From Undaria pinnatifida (Eukaryota; Sar; Phaeophyceae; Laminariales; Alariaceae), in NCBI GenBank assembly GCA_012845835.1, contig JABAKD010000028.1, positions 8,745,632 to 8,809,631 on the forward strand: DNA of 64,000 bases, given 5' to 3'. The position numbers and the translations under genes are program-made. Positions 24,101 to 36,100 of the stretch are shown in pieces. The notes below the pieces were generated by a model. That model had not been told where the DNA came from. It worked only from the letters and a program-made list of their open reading frames with translations, and did not search any database. How positions within the stretch are numbered: the stretch's first letter is position 1; each line of letters opens with the position of its first letter.

Positions 24101-27100
24101 GTTGCACAAAAACACTCACCGCCGTAACTCAGCGCCTAGCTAGCTTTACCCTGTAGCCTATTAGTACGAGGAGTGGAGTTTGTTAGGAATTGGGCAGGAG
24201 GAAGCACTAAGATCTCAAAGAGACGTGTGACAAGCCACAACCGTGACAACTAGAGCGGTGTCATCTACATTGGCGCCAGCGACAGCCATGACCAACCAAG
24301 AGAGGCGTGCCAGAAATCTACGGGGCTGCCACTGGGAGCTATAGCATCTGGAGTAGGCTTGCATTCATGATGTTTTATTCCTAGTAATAGCGGACTTTTG
24401 TGTGTGTGTTTTTTCTACCAGTAGATAAGTACACTACCGCAACAAACATACCAAAAAAAAAATGTGTTCCCCCAATTATGCTCGCTATGCTGGAACGAAA
24501 AGTCCAGCTATCTACTTTCATGAGCTTCAAAACGACCGAATACACCAAACTACTTTCTAGTATGATGGCTATCAGCCTAGTCTAGAGCCGCAGCGGGCAA
24601 CCGAGGCGCGGGCTAACACAGGGGACGATCCAAGCGTCAAGAAAAATTGACCCTTTTCCAACCAACGCTAATGATAGTCCATTCCCATGTGTGTTGTCTC
24701 CACAACAGGGGTGCAGCGCTAAGAGAGTCAGCGGACACTATGATAATACATTGTATTTTTTCGTACGTATGATAGCTAATCTGGGTTACGCATCCGCCAG
24801 CAGCATACACCACCCCCCCCCTTTCCCCCTTCCCCCTTACTGCTCTGCGCACTCCTGCGGATCGTTTGAAACATCGTTTGGAACTACTACCTGGTATAAG
24901 TTCGCATAGCCGGCGATAGAAACTCTGGGGCACGATATTTGTAACTGTCGCCAACGTGTGTGCGTTGGTGGGTGGTGGGCGGTAACTGTTGCTGTGTTGT
25001 CGCAATAATCTAGGCCGTGATCACAAGATGGGCTTCTGTACCGTCAAAATGCGTCGAAACCGAACCGTATAATGTACCACTTCCTGGCTTAAGCCCCAAC
25101 AAAGAGGGCAGTGTACGCTTAGTTTTGGGAAACACGCAACAGCAGCAGCATAGCAGCCGCAGCACCACCACCAGCACCATAAGCACCACAAGAAGCACCA
25201 TGGCTGTGCCTGGTTCTACGATGCTATCATGCGTACCAGCTCGAATGCATTGTGCATGTACCAGGTACCAGGTACAGCAGTTGACCCTCTTCAGTGCCGG
25301 TTGAATAGTGCCTATTACAGGTATAGTGCCAGTGAAATCGCTTGGCACCACTAGAACCCGCTATAGATATCGTCCGACACCCTGAGACCTCGACCGTCCC
25401 TATATACGACCTCGTTTCAAGCCTCATGGTCTTCCTGAGACGCCATTGTGAGGGAAGGAGGCTAATAATGTTGCTCAAAGGCTACTACGAATACTCCCTT
25501 CTACATTCGATTTTCACCACACTTGACAGGCCGTTTTGCGATACATTCGGGCGTTTTGGCCGCGTTAGTATTTTGTTCGTACGTTCTTCCCAGCAGCTGT
25601 AGCGGCGCCTGCAAGGTAGCAGCAGCCCCTCTAGGTAAACGAGCCCCTACAACAGCAGCCCCCACAGCAATAATAGCAGCAGCAGCCACATCACCATCCT
25701 GCTTCCTTGCTCGGCTCTTGCGTGTTATTTTTCTGGCTCGGGGAAGTTTAGGGTTATTCGTTGCGAAGATGTTGAGGGCAACCATGGTCCTTGTGACCGG
25801 GTGGTCATGCCTCCCTCCCCCGGGTCAAGTTACGGACACACCGGCGGGTCGCCATTGCTTGACGGAGCAGAGGGCTAACCAACGGGGCCGGTACGGCCAA
25901 GGCTCATATGTACAACACGGCCGTCCACCCACCCATCCACTCACCCGCCCGTCAACACACACCCAACCATTACCCCCCCATCCACTAACCCAACCACAAC
26001 AAACCACCCATCACCAACCTACCCACCTACTCAGCCGACAACCAGCTACCTGGACTCCCCAGGGACACAGAAACAAAGTTCAGTCTCAAGCATCAAACTA
26101 GAAAAACCTCCACGGAAGGAGCGCCTCAAATATATTAGAACCTCCACGGAAGGAGCGCCTCAAATATCTTAGAAACTCCGTCTTCGCCCCTGCACCGCCC
26201 CTAACTATCGCTGCACTGCTGCTGTACTGCTGTACCTACGTGGGAGAGGCAACGCTACTGTAGTAAGCTGGGGGGATAATCGTGTAAGTGGCAGCACGAC
26301 CCTGAAGTCTTGGAGAAGCTGAGTTGGAGAGGTGAGACGCAGCCTAAGTGTCACCCTAGTTAGGCAAACGGGTTCGTTTAGCGGGTGCGTCTTTTTCTAA
26401 CGGCAGGTGGAGACCGACCGTCGAAGGAATCAAAAATGTACAGGCGCAGGCAAATCCCGCACTATCCAGGTCAAAGATAGAGCGACAATAGCCGTCGATT
26501 CCTGGGTGGATATATCTCACCTTCTTGGCCGAACCTTATAGGGTTCGGCTGAAGAAGGCCGGCAAGTCCAAGGTGTTGACTATTAATAGACCGAAGGGGT
26601 GAGGTTAACACCAAGTCTGTGTTTTGCAGATGGATAAAAACTGGTACACAAACGAAAGTGTATGGAGCTTGTTTTACCCGGATCTCCAGGAGGATCTAAA
26701 ACAAAAAAAAAAAACTGTACCTACGTACCGGCACCTATATATTCTACTGATGTAAATGCCGTAGCTGTGTCGAACTACCCGTTCCCGCCACCTCCACGAC
26801 ATGGACAAACGGACACGTGGTGTGCTCTATAGCGCGGATGGAAGCATTGCACTACGCTTGCTACGATGTCCCATGAAAAATTGTGTTTTTTTTCGCGTGG
26901 AGCGGCGTGTTCCTCGCCGGGTGACACAAGCTGGCATGCCTCCCTGAGGCATGCCAGCTGGCATCCCCCAGTGGGGAACACCCCGCTCCCCCAGAGGGAG
27001 TGTTGTATATCTATGTAAAATATGCACTTTTTTGGGAGGGGACGTGCTGTTCTCCGGCGGCTGAGGGGTTTTTCTCGTACTTTCGGCTGCGGGGCAAGCA

Positions 27101-30100
27101 AGGGGGCAATGGGTACTTTACGACGCATGTAGGGATCCCGGTCGAGCTCCGTCGTGGTGCTTTGATCATTCAAAGTCGCTGAACTGGCTCCGTTTTCAAG
27201 GGGTTACGTTCCGTCTCGCGGAGCCGGACCATGTCATGGAAACCCCTCTTTTTTGGGTAAAAACAGTCCGCTCCGTTCTCACTTTATATCATTACCGCCC
27301 GCTGTGCAAAATCATCAGTCTAATGTGTTTTACCCTCTCTGCTGTCCGCTACGACGGAGTTACATACGGCCAGCAGTAGCAACGGCAGCAACGGCAGCAA
27401 CGGCAGCAGCTGTAGCAGCACATTTCTCGAACATCATACGCAGGTACATAAAGCCAGCAGCAGCAACAGCAGCAACAGCAGCCGAAGCAGTCCAAATCTC
27501 GAACATCATACGTATTTGTTCTACCTAGCCTTGTGTGACTTTTGTTGTACACCTCGCACTGAACATGTAACACATTACTGCCAAGCGTTTTGCCCCCATG
27601 TCGGGAGGGCATTGCACTGCTAAGAGTATTAATATCACGAAGGTCGTATCACATGATAGTCGTATGTGTTCCACCTAGCCCTTTGACGGCTCGTTTTCAC
27701 ATCGCACCTTCTCAGCAGCAAGTACCGAGCACCCCCTTTCAGCAGCAGCAGGAGACCGTTCTCCGCGTCAATACTTACTACATGAACACTAAAGATAGTA
27801 CGAAGTAGAAAATACGTAACGGGGGGCATTGAGGAGCCGTCGTGGCAGGGGAAAGTCTCATGAATTTCCACGATTGGGTGTTTCAAGTTTTCGGCGTTTG
27901 AACGTGCAGTAGCCTAGCACTTTTTCCGTGAGATTTGTTTAACTAAGACATGATTCCAACAACTTTTGCAAGTTTTGCAGCACCCGGACTTGGAGAGAAG
28001 AGAGCACCAACAGTTGTGGGCGAGGAAAGTTCGTTGTGCACGGACTAAAACCTTTGCCTACAGATGTCTTGAAACACATTCAGCAATCATCAAATAATGA
28101 AAAGACATTGAACCTATAATAGAACATTTTGTTTCACATGTCCGGGGCTAGCCTTGCCCGACATGGACTCAACCTGCTTATCCTTGCATGTTGAAGTTGC
28201 ATGGGCGCCCTCACCGCAGGGTGGTGGGCAGTTTCCGTGGTTCGTACGAGAACACAGCCCACAACAACGCTCGCACGTACATCTACGATCATGACCTGCA
28301 ACGAAGAGCGCAGGCTTCACATCTTGACGGCGAAACAGTAAAAGGTTATCGCGGACAATCTCAAGGAACACAGTCTTTGGTTACCGAGTGTCGTGCATTG
28401 CTTGTCGAAATAAACCGACTCAGATTGCGACAACATGAGCATTTCTTTCTCGCGTGTCGAACCCACTGCCGCAACAGAAATTGCGGCCTTGCTTTATAAA
28501 GGCAACACAACCGCACCTGCAAAGCGCCACATATACACCTTCCCGCGAAACGGACCAGCATCAGAATATGGTAAGCCGCGTTTTGTACCCATATACTCGA
28601 GTAGTTATCTCCCTCTACACTACCCATTACTGCACTTTTCCGGTTAAGCTGGATAGCCACCTGGCAATTTAACGAACGGACAAAAGTACCGTACTTTATC
28701 AACGACAGCAAAGCCCGTTTATGACTTTTATTATTGTGGACAACGTTTGCTAATAGAGCCAGTGTTCCATCTATTGCCCTCCGTCGCACAGAAAAGGGCG
28801 CGATCAATACGTCAGGACTGATGAACTCGAAATGTCTTACATCAAGAAACACCTCCCCCAAAAACGTTTGACCACCAACAACGCCATTCATAATGCCCCC
28901 CCTGAATACTCTGTAGGTAAACGGTTACCCGCGAGCTTTCACTGATCACATCAATAGAAAAATGAAACAGGTAGACGCAATGGCCGTTGTGGTGCACATG
29001 GGACCTCCCGCGTTAATGGCGACCTCCAAATGATCGCCGACCTGGCCCGAAATACAATAAAACGTCCTTTCAGGTCAAACCGGCATGAACAGACATGACC
29101 TCATCGACCGCGTTTTGAACGTGAAGCTCAATCACCTCCTCGCTGATCTAAAAGTAATTTTTTCCGGAAAATGTGCATACCTCACGTACGTTATTGAATA
29201 CCAATCCAGAGGTGTTGTGTATGCGCATATCATCGTCAACTACGAAGGGGCAACTCCAGAGCAGCGCGCACAAGTTGACGATCGGATTTGGACCAACCTC
29301 CCACACCCTTCCATCGCAAACGGGGAGCTCCGTGCCAAAGTCGTCAAATACATGGTCTACAAGAAATGTGGGAGTCACCATCCATCTGCACCTTGCATGG
29401 AAATAAACGAGTGACAGAAAAAAATCCCACAACCGTATCATTCCGCCTTCACACTCTACACCAACAACTCTGGTCGAGCCCAATGCAAAGGTATTAGCAA
29501 AACGGTGACACAACCACTATCAGGCGTGAAAACCGCGAAAACACTCCAGCTGACACCGAGATCGATAATAGGGGTATCGTCCCGTAAAACCCACACCTGG
29601 TATTTGTTCATGAAATATGACTGTGACATCTGCGTCGACTTGGTGACAGCCGGGGCAGTCATTGCCTACCTTTACAAGTACGCAACATACAAAAGGCAAA
29701 CACAAAACGTGGGGGGGGGGAATTGTACGGCAAATATATAAAGGCTTATTGCAGCGTTAGGTGCATAGTAAATATCCAGCTCCGGGGCAATGTGACACAC
29801 TTCGGAGTAACCACTCAAGAGAGAACACCTTCAGCTAGCCTTCTTTACGTCCACAATAAGGGGGAACAGCCAGTTGCTCACGAATAAGCCGACGAGCTTG
29901 ACAAACGGCAAGCTGCTGCAGACGCTGTCGTCTCCAGTCTTCACTGATCTGATGAGGTACTTCGGGCGTCCTATTTCACCCCTGCGCAATGATTTGACTT
30001 AGGTCATCTCTTACAACACCGTTTCTGGATCCGACGGTTTCGAGTCGCAAAACCGGTTTGCCTATCTTATAGACCCGAGACTGGTGATTCTTCAGGCCTC

Positions 30101-33100
30101 GATTTTCGGGTACCGTTTCCGGGTCGGCCTCCAACCGAAAATAGCATCCGGATTTGGTTTTCAACATGTCATGGGCGGCAATAAGCGTGTTAACAAGCCG
30201 AAAATAGAGTAGTACTGTTGTAGTAGTAAAACTTTAGTACCACACACAAGACACGCATCAGACACATCTAATCTGCTGAGCAAGCAGCACGTATCATGGG
30301 CGTACTCGTGGTGCTGCTGCTGTGTCCCGCTATCCACTGGCACACACCTCGAGTCTCACCACGAGCCAATGGGATCGGATAGTGATGGTGACGACTACGA
30401 GAGCGTTGCCACTCTCCTCGCAGTCAGTCGCGATTGCAACACAAGACACACACTACTCGTACTCGTCAAGGACGAGGACAGCCGCCGTCTGCGACATGTC
30501 GTTGTTGTACGAGATCTACGGGAGCGAGGGGGGAGACAACCCTCCTGGCGTGAAGCGCACGCAACGTGCTTTCCCTCGGCCCGCCTACAAAACTTCATCT
30601 GCGAGTGTGCTGAGGTGCTCTGGTGCGGCGAACTCGTGCGAGTACGTAGTCGAGCGATTGCCGTTGTTGATCATTTTTCACGAGGGCTTTGTTCAAAAAA
30701 CAATCTGCAAATTCGGGTTTCACTATAAGGGTTGTCGACCCGATTCTCCCCGTCTGATTCTGCGACCCGAAAATCCATCTCATTTTCGGATTCGGATACG
30801 CTATTGTGAGAGATGGCCTTACCACCAACTAGTACATGCCTCCAACACTTCGAACAATTTTCCTTTGAAACAGAAAGGACTTCCAAACGTCGTCGACTCG
30901 ATATCTCTCACGGCAATGATAGCAGTGGAGATGAGCAACTTCCATCTACAGCTCTTCGCGACAGCTACAGAAACTTCGTCTAGCAGAAAGTAACGGCCAA
31001 CATCAGCCGGATACAATACGAGAGTCCCGACCAAGGGGATATCAGGTTCTTGCGTTTGCTGCTGCTACATCGCCGGGCCCACAGCTTCGTTAAGCTACGC
31101 TACTCGTATATCAACGGCTTCGAGAACGAAACATATCAATCGTGTGCAAGAGAAGTTCACCTCGTTAACGACGTTGACGAGATACCGTTTGCATGCACGA
31201 AGCTATGTATGGGGTTCGCCACAGCACGAGAACTGCATCATTTTATAGGAGGTACAGGCTGGTTCACGTAAAAAAAATATATATATACATATATATATAA
31301 ATATATATATATATATATTCCCCGACGAGCGTCCACGCCGTTTTTTCCATTCAGACCGTGAAATTTTGCACACGTCTTCTATGTGCCATTGCGAAGACCC
31401 CACCTGTCGGGATTTTTCGGGGGTGGTTGTCTGATTTCTCGTCAGTTGAGAATTTTTGGAAAATGTGGCCCACCTTAAACCAAAATGTTTCGGCGAAAAA
31501 AAAAACGGGAGTCAGGCCTCGTGATGGGCATGTAGAACACGTGTGCAAAAAATCAGGGTCCATCTCTCAAAAACGGCATGGACATTTGGCCTTTTGTGCG
31601 CAAACGTTAGTAAGATACGTTATTTCCTTCAAATTATTTGATTTTGGTGTAAGATCCAGTTTTCTCGTTAGGTTCTGATTAATGTTGAACACAGGCAGGT
31701 CAGATCTTCGATTTTTCCTCGAAAATTTCTACCGACATGCCTTGGAGTACCTCCAACCGGTTCGTGCAAAATGCGGCGCAATTTTTTTCCTCGCCTCCGC
31801 TTGGAAAAAGCCTGAATACTACTGAAGAATATGAAGGCCTGTCATTGGTCAATACGAGTTTTGCTCCTAGAGACAGCCCGAGGCCGTGAAAAAAGAAATC
31901 CCCATGTCACCCTCTTCCATTGGTCATGGGGGTCAGTATGATACCAAATATTCACCCTTTGACAGAATATTGCAAGCGGCATTCGCCGGGGAGAGAATTT
32001 GGGGGGGGGTTACGTGAACCAGCCTGTAGCTCATCTGTACATGTTCTCAAGGTACGAGTATGATACACGACAGATGAGCCAGCTCATGATCTGTCCGGGA
32101 TGCGAACCGTACAGAACGATGATGCGGTGTATCCTCATCCACATCCACATGTCTACAGCTGCTATGTACTGTATATGTACACGTATAATTGTCATTTCTG
32201 TTTTCTTCGGACCCATCTCTTCGTGCTCGCACCTTCATCCGAAACGTTAGGGGGGGTGGGCACAATTCGATCGTTGGGGTCACGTTGCCGGAGGTTTGGG
32301 CGCGATCCGTGCAGTGTGTCGCGCGTGGCAAGCCTTTTAAACGTGTTTGGCCGTGGCCAGGATAAGGCAAATCCCCGGGTTTCCGCAACATCCAACATCG
32401 TGCGCGCGCACAAAGGGTATACCTTTTTTATGGTATTATACCCTCTTGCGCGCGTACCAGACTCAGTGGTAACACTAACTTTCAGTCTGTTTTTGCCCTC
32501 TCATGGAACACAGTCATGAGCACAGCCAACACGCAGAGAGCACAGCAACGTTAAAAAACTGCCGCCCAGCAGTATCACCAGCAGGTAACACCTTGCGTGT
32601 GTGGCACATCTATCTGCGCCGTACTGCTGTGGCTAGTTGATTTTCTCGGGGCCTGCATCGTACATGTAATCGATAACCTGTCTTTTGCTGCTGGTGTGGG
32701 CAGCTTCGCTATTTTGGACGAAAATGTTAGGACCGTTTGGATTTAAGACTTTTGCATCAATGATTCTTATCATATAATATTTCCGAACATGAATTTGTGT
32801 TTCTCCCCCCCCGCGAGCATACACCCAGCCATGTGTAGACAGCAGTGAACATGCAGATAACACAGACAACGCTACAACCGTGCCCAGCAGCACAAACAAC
32901 AGCAGGCAACATCATCATGCGCGTGTAGCATAGTGTACTGTGCTACATACAGCGGTACAGCAGTATACGTACAACAGCAAACTGGTGGTTTGGTTGGTAA
33001 TCGAACTTCGCTAGGCAAAGTAAATTCGTCTGCTCCAGGGGACGGACAACGATCAAAAAACAACCCAGCATGATTTTTCTTGACTCTAAAAAGCAAACAG

Positions 33101-36100
33101 CAGTGGATACAGGCGCTGATGCTCCATGAGAGAGGGCTTCTCTATCTGAGCGACAATAGAAGCCCTACAGTTCCTCATTCCGTGCACTTCGGGTCCACAT
33201 TAACAAGGAACTTGCAAAATCGAAATTCGACTTTTTTTTTTAATTTAATTTAATTTGCATCTGGTTGGTCGAAGAATGAATCACCAAGCAGGCATTCTCC
33301 GAATTACCATTATTACGAAAAATCAAATATAACGAAGTAAAAAAAAGACTTCATTTGGTCGGAATTAGTCGAAAATCGAATTTCAAGTTGGGGAGTATGT
33401 GCACCTAGGCATGGCATGTTCTATGTAACCGAAGCCGGGCACGCAAATTGGTGCCATGTCGTCGGCTGATTGAGAGGCGAGAAGCCACCATTGCGAGAGG
33501 TAGGACCACCGGAGCAGCCGCAGCGCGGCCTCCGAAGGCCCTTAGCACAGCCTAGACCGCCTGGGATCCTTCGAAAAGCCGAGACCGCCGCAAACCCAGT
33601 TTTTCGTCGCCCTGCACCTCGAAAGTTACACGAACAACTACCACATCACGACTTTGCCGACAAGTTCGACCGCTAAATCCCCGTCGCAGCTGCCCGTGTG
33701 GGGCGGCGGGGCTGGGGCGGCCCATCCAAGAGACGCCTAGATACATAGCCTCCTAACCGCTGCCGGCAAAAACAATCTGCCGCTAGCCGCGGCGCCCCGG
33801 GGAGGACGCGAGCCATCGCTCGCCTCGGTCGTTCCCCACGGGTGTTTGTTGACCCTTGTGCGTTTTTTTTTATTCTCGAATGCACTACGCCGTTTCTTGA
33901 TAAGAAGCAGAGTTGAATTTTTCGTGTATTTTTCATGAAATAATTGTTTTTGAAAATAGGGCTCTTCACGGGTCATGACCCGACCCGCGGCGGTTTCAAA
34001 ATCTCGCGGGTCGGGTCGGGTCGGGTCAAGAGGTTTTCAAAATCTCGCGGGTCGGGTCGGGTCATGACCGACGAGATACGGGTCACTCGCGGGTCAAGCT
34101 ATCATGACCCGCGAGTTGTTTTCGGCTGACCCGCGGGTCAAACGCGCAGATCTGGCCCGCGGATCCGCCATTTTCAAACTTATTACAGCTGAGGGTCATT
34201 GCCGTGCAGGCGCCCCGCGGGTCCGACCCGCGGGTCCGTAAATAAAATACAAAACTTTCCGCTTCCTGCCTCTCTCGTGCCGATGCTCCGATCATATGTC
34301 ATCACAGCGTGCAGAACAATCACCAGGCAATACCCCTAGCTACTCGTACCAAGGCATACAGCAGTGTGACGCGAATCCCGCACCGGCTGAAGCCGTAACA
34401 GCAGTAGTAATATTACGGTCATACCAGTACGAAATGTGAAACGTAAAAAGGCAAGGAAGGGCAGACGTCGTCGACGCAGCAGCAGCAGCAGCAGCACTTG
34501 CAGCAGCAAGCACCAGCACCAGACCCCGGTTTCTCGCGGATTGCAGCCCCTGCTGACAGACCCACCGCCCCAGTTGTGGGCTTGATGCCGGAGGCGGCTC
34601 AGCTAGGCTGCCTGCCGTGGCCGGAGACTGCACTTATAACTAGCTCGCTTGTCGGGTCGCCCGTCGGGTCGACCCGGTGGTCCAGCGGTACGGGTATGCC
34701 TATGCATGTGGGTTGCGGTTTCTTTCCCAATTTTCGCGCGCACACCACATGACATAATCATCAGCTGCAAACAACGCCGGTAAAAAAAGCAGAGAACACG
34801 ACATACTGGGAAAAGTACGAGGGACCAAGCACCAACCAACCGACCGAGCTATACCATGCTTTGACCCGTGACTTTTCGACTTTGACCCATGAGAAATGTC
34901 ACGGGTTAAGTCGACCCGACCCGCATGAAACCCGCATCGCGCGGGTCACCCGAATTGTGGCAGGTCGGGTCGGGTCGGGTCAGGAGGATTTCAAAACCGC
35001 GCGGGTCGGGTCGGGTCGGGTCAGGAGGTTTTCAAAATCTCGTGGGTCGGGTCGGGTCGGGTCAAGACGTCTCGAAATTCTCGCGGGTCGGGTCGGGTCG
35101 GGTCGGGTCAAGACGTCTCGAAATTCTCACGGGTCGGGTCGGGTCAGCGGACCCGACCCGATCTACTGACCCGACCCGACCCGACCCGACCCGCGAGATT
35201 TGACCCGACACGTGAAAAGCCCTGAAAAAAACGAATTACGATTTTCAGTGCTCTTCGTTAACCTGGGCCCTTTCTGCGACGAGCTGGTGGTGAAGGGGGA
35301 TGATTGCCCATCCTGGCGTGGATCACTCGTCGAGAAGTTCAACATCTGGCTCAACGAGACAAGAAGAGTATTGTACCTATTCTGAAATTGCTGATTCCCA
35401 CACGAAACAAAAAAAAAACATCAAAAACAACCACGATAGAACGACCGCGCACGGAACAACTGCTGTTTTTTTTGCCGGTTGAAATCCACCTTTCGCCCAT
35501 TTCTGATTTGTTTTCCACCACGCAAATTTTTCAAGCTTCACTGCATAGGAGTCGCCCGTACGAAAACTCACCCACATGGTACATTAAAAGTACCAACAAC
35601 GCAGCTTGCCAAGATGAGTATCGACACCAAATTCGTCGAACTCACAGTTGACGTCCTTAAAAAAACTGTAGAAAGTCCTCATCGTGCGAGTCCTCGTCCT
35701 GGACACGCACTCATGAGATTACCACTTCTTTACGATTCTCCACCACGACGGGGAGAGAGCGAACCGTCCCCGGGAGGGCGCCTCCCCACACTCCGCTTCT
35801 CGAGCTGCGGACAAGAACATGGTTTTCACTACCACCAGGTACATCTTATTTGCCCACAGGAAGTCAGATGTTGGATGCTTGGATTTCGTTCTTGCGCACT
35901 CCCCTTGGCACTTCCCGGAGATGAACCTTGTACTGTAGTACGTATCATATACCAGGTAGCAGTGTCTTCAGTGCGGGTCATGATGGCAAACATGTTTCAA
36001 CGGTTCAGCTGGTACAAGATTAGGATTGTGCGCAAAGACTCCGGAGCCTTCAGCCAGGTACGTGGCACAGTTACGACCAACTTGTATCTCCTCTCGGACC

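Noticed and set aside
25523-26101. 192-codon plus-strand frame rich in Ala, Pro, Thr and His
   Set aside because: It is driven by CAG-type and CCA-rich low-complexity DNA, with no domain.
28361-28891. 176-codon minus-strand frame
   Set aside because: It is antisense to recognisable Helitron Rep blocks.
30322-30993. Calling this frame an intact gene
   Set aside because: Competing frames overlap and only a short stretch looks like a transposase, so only a weak fragment call was kept.
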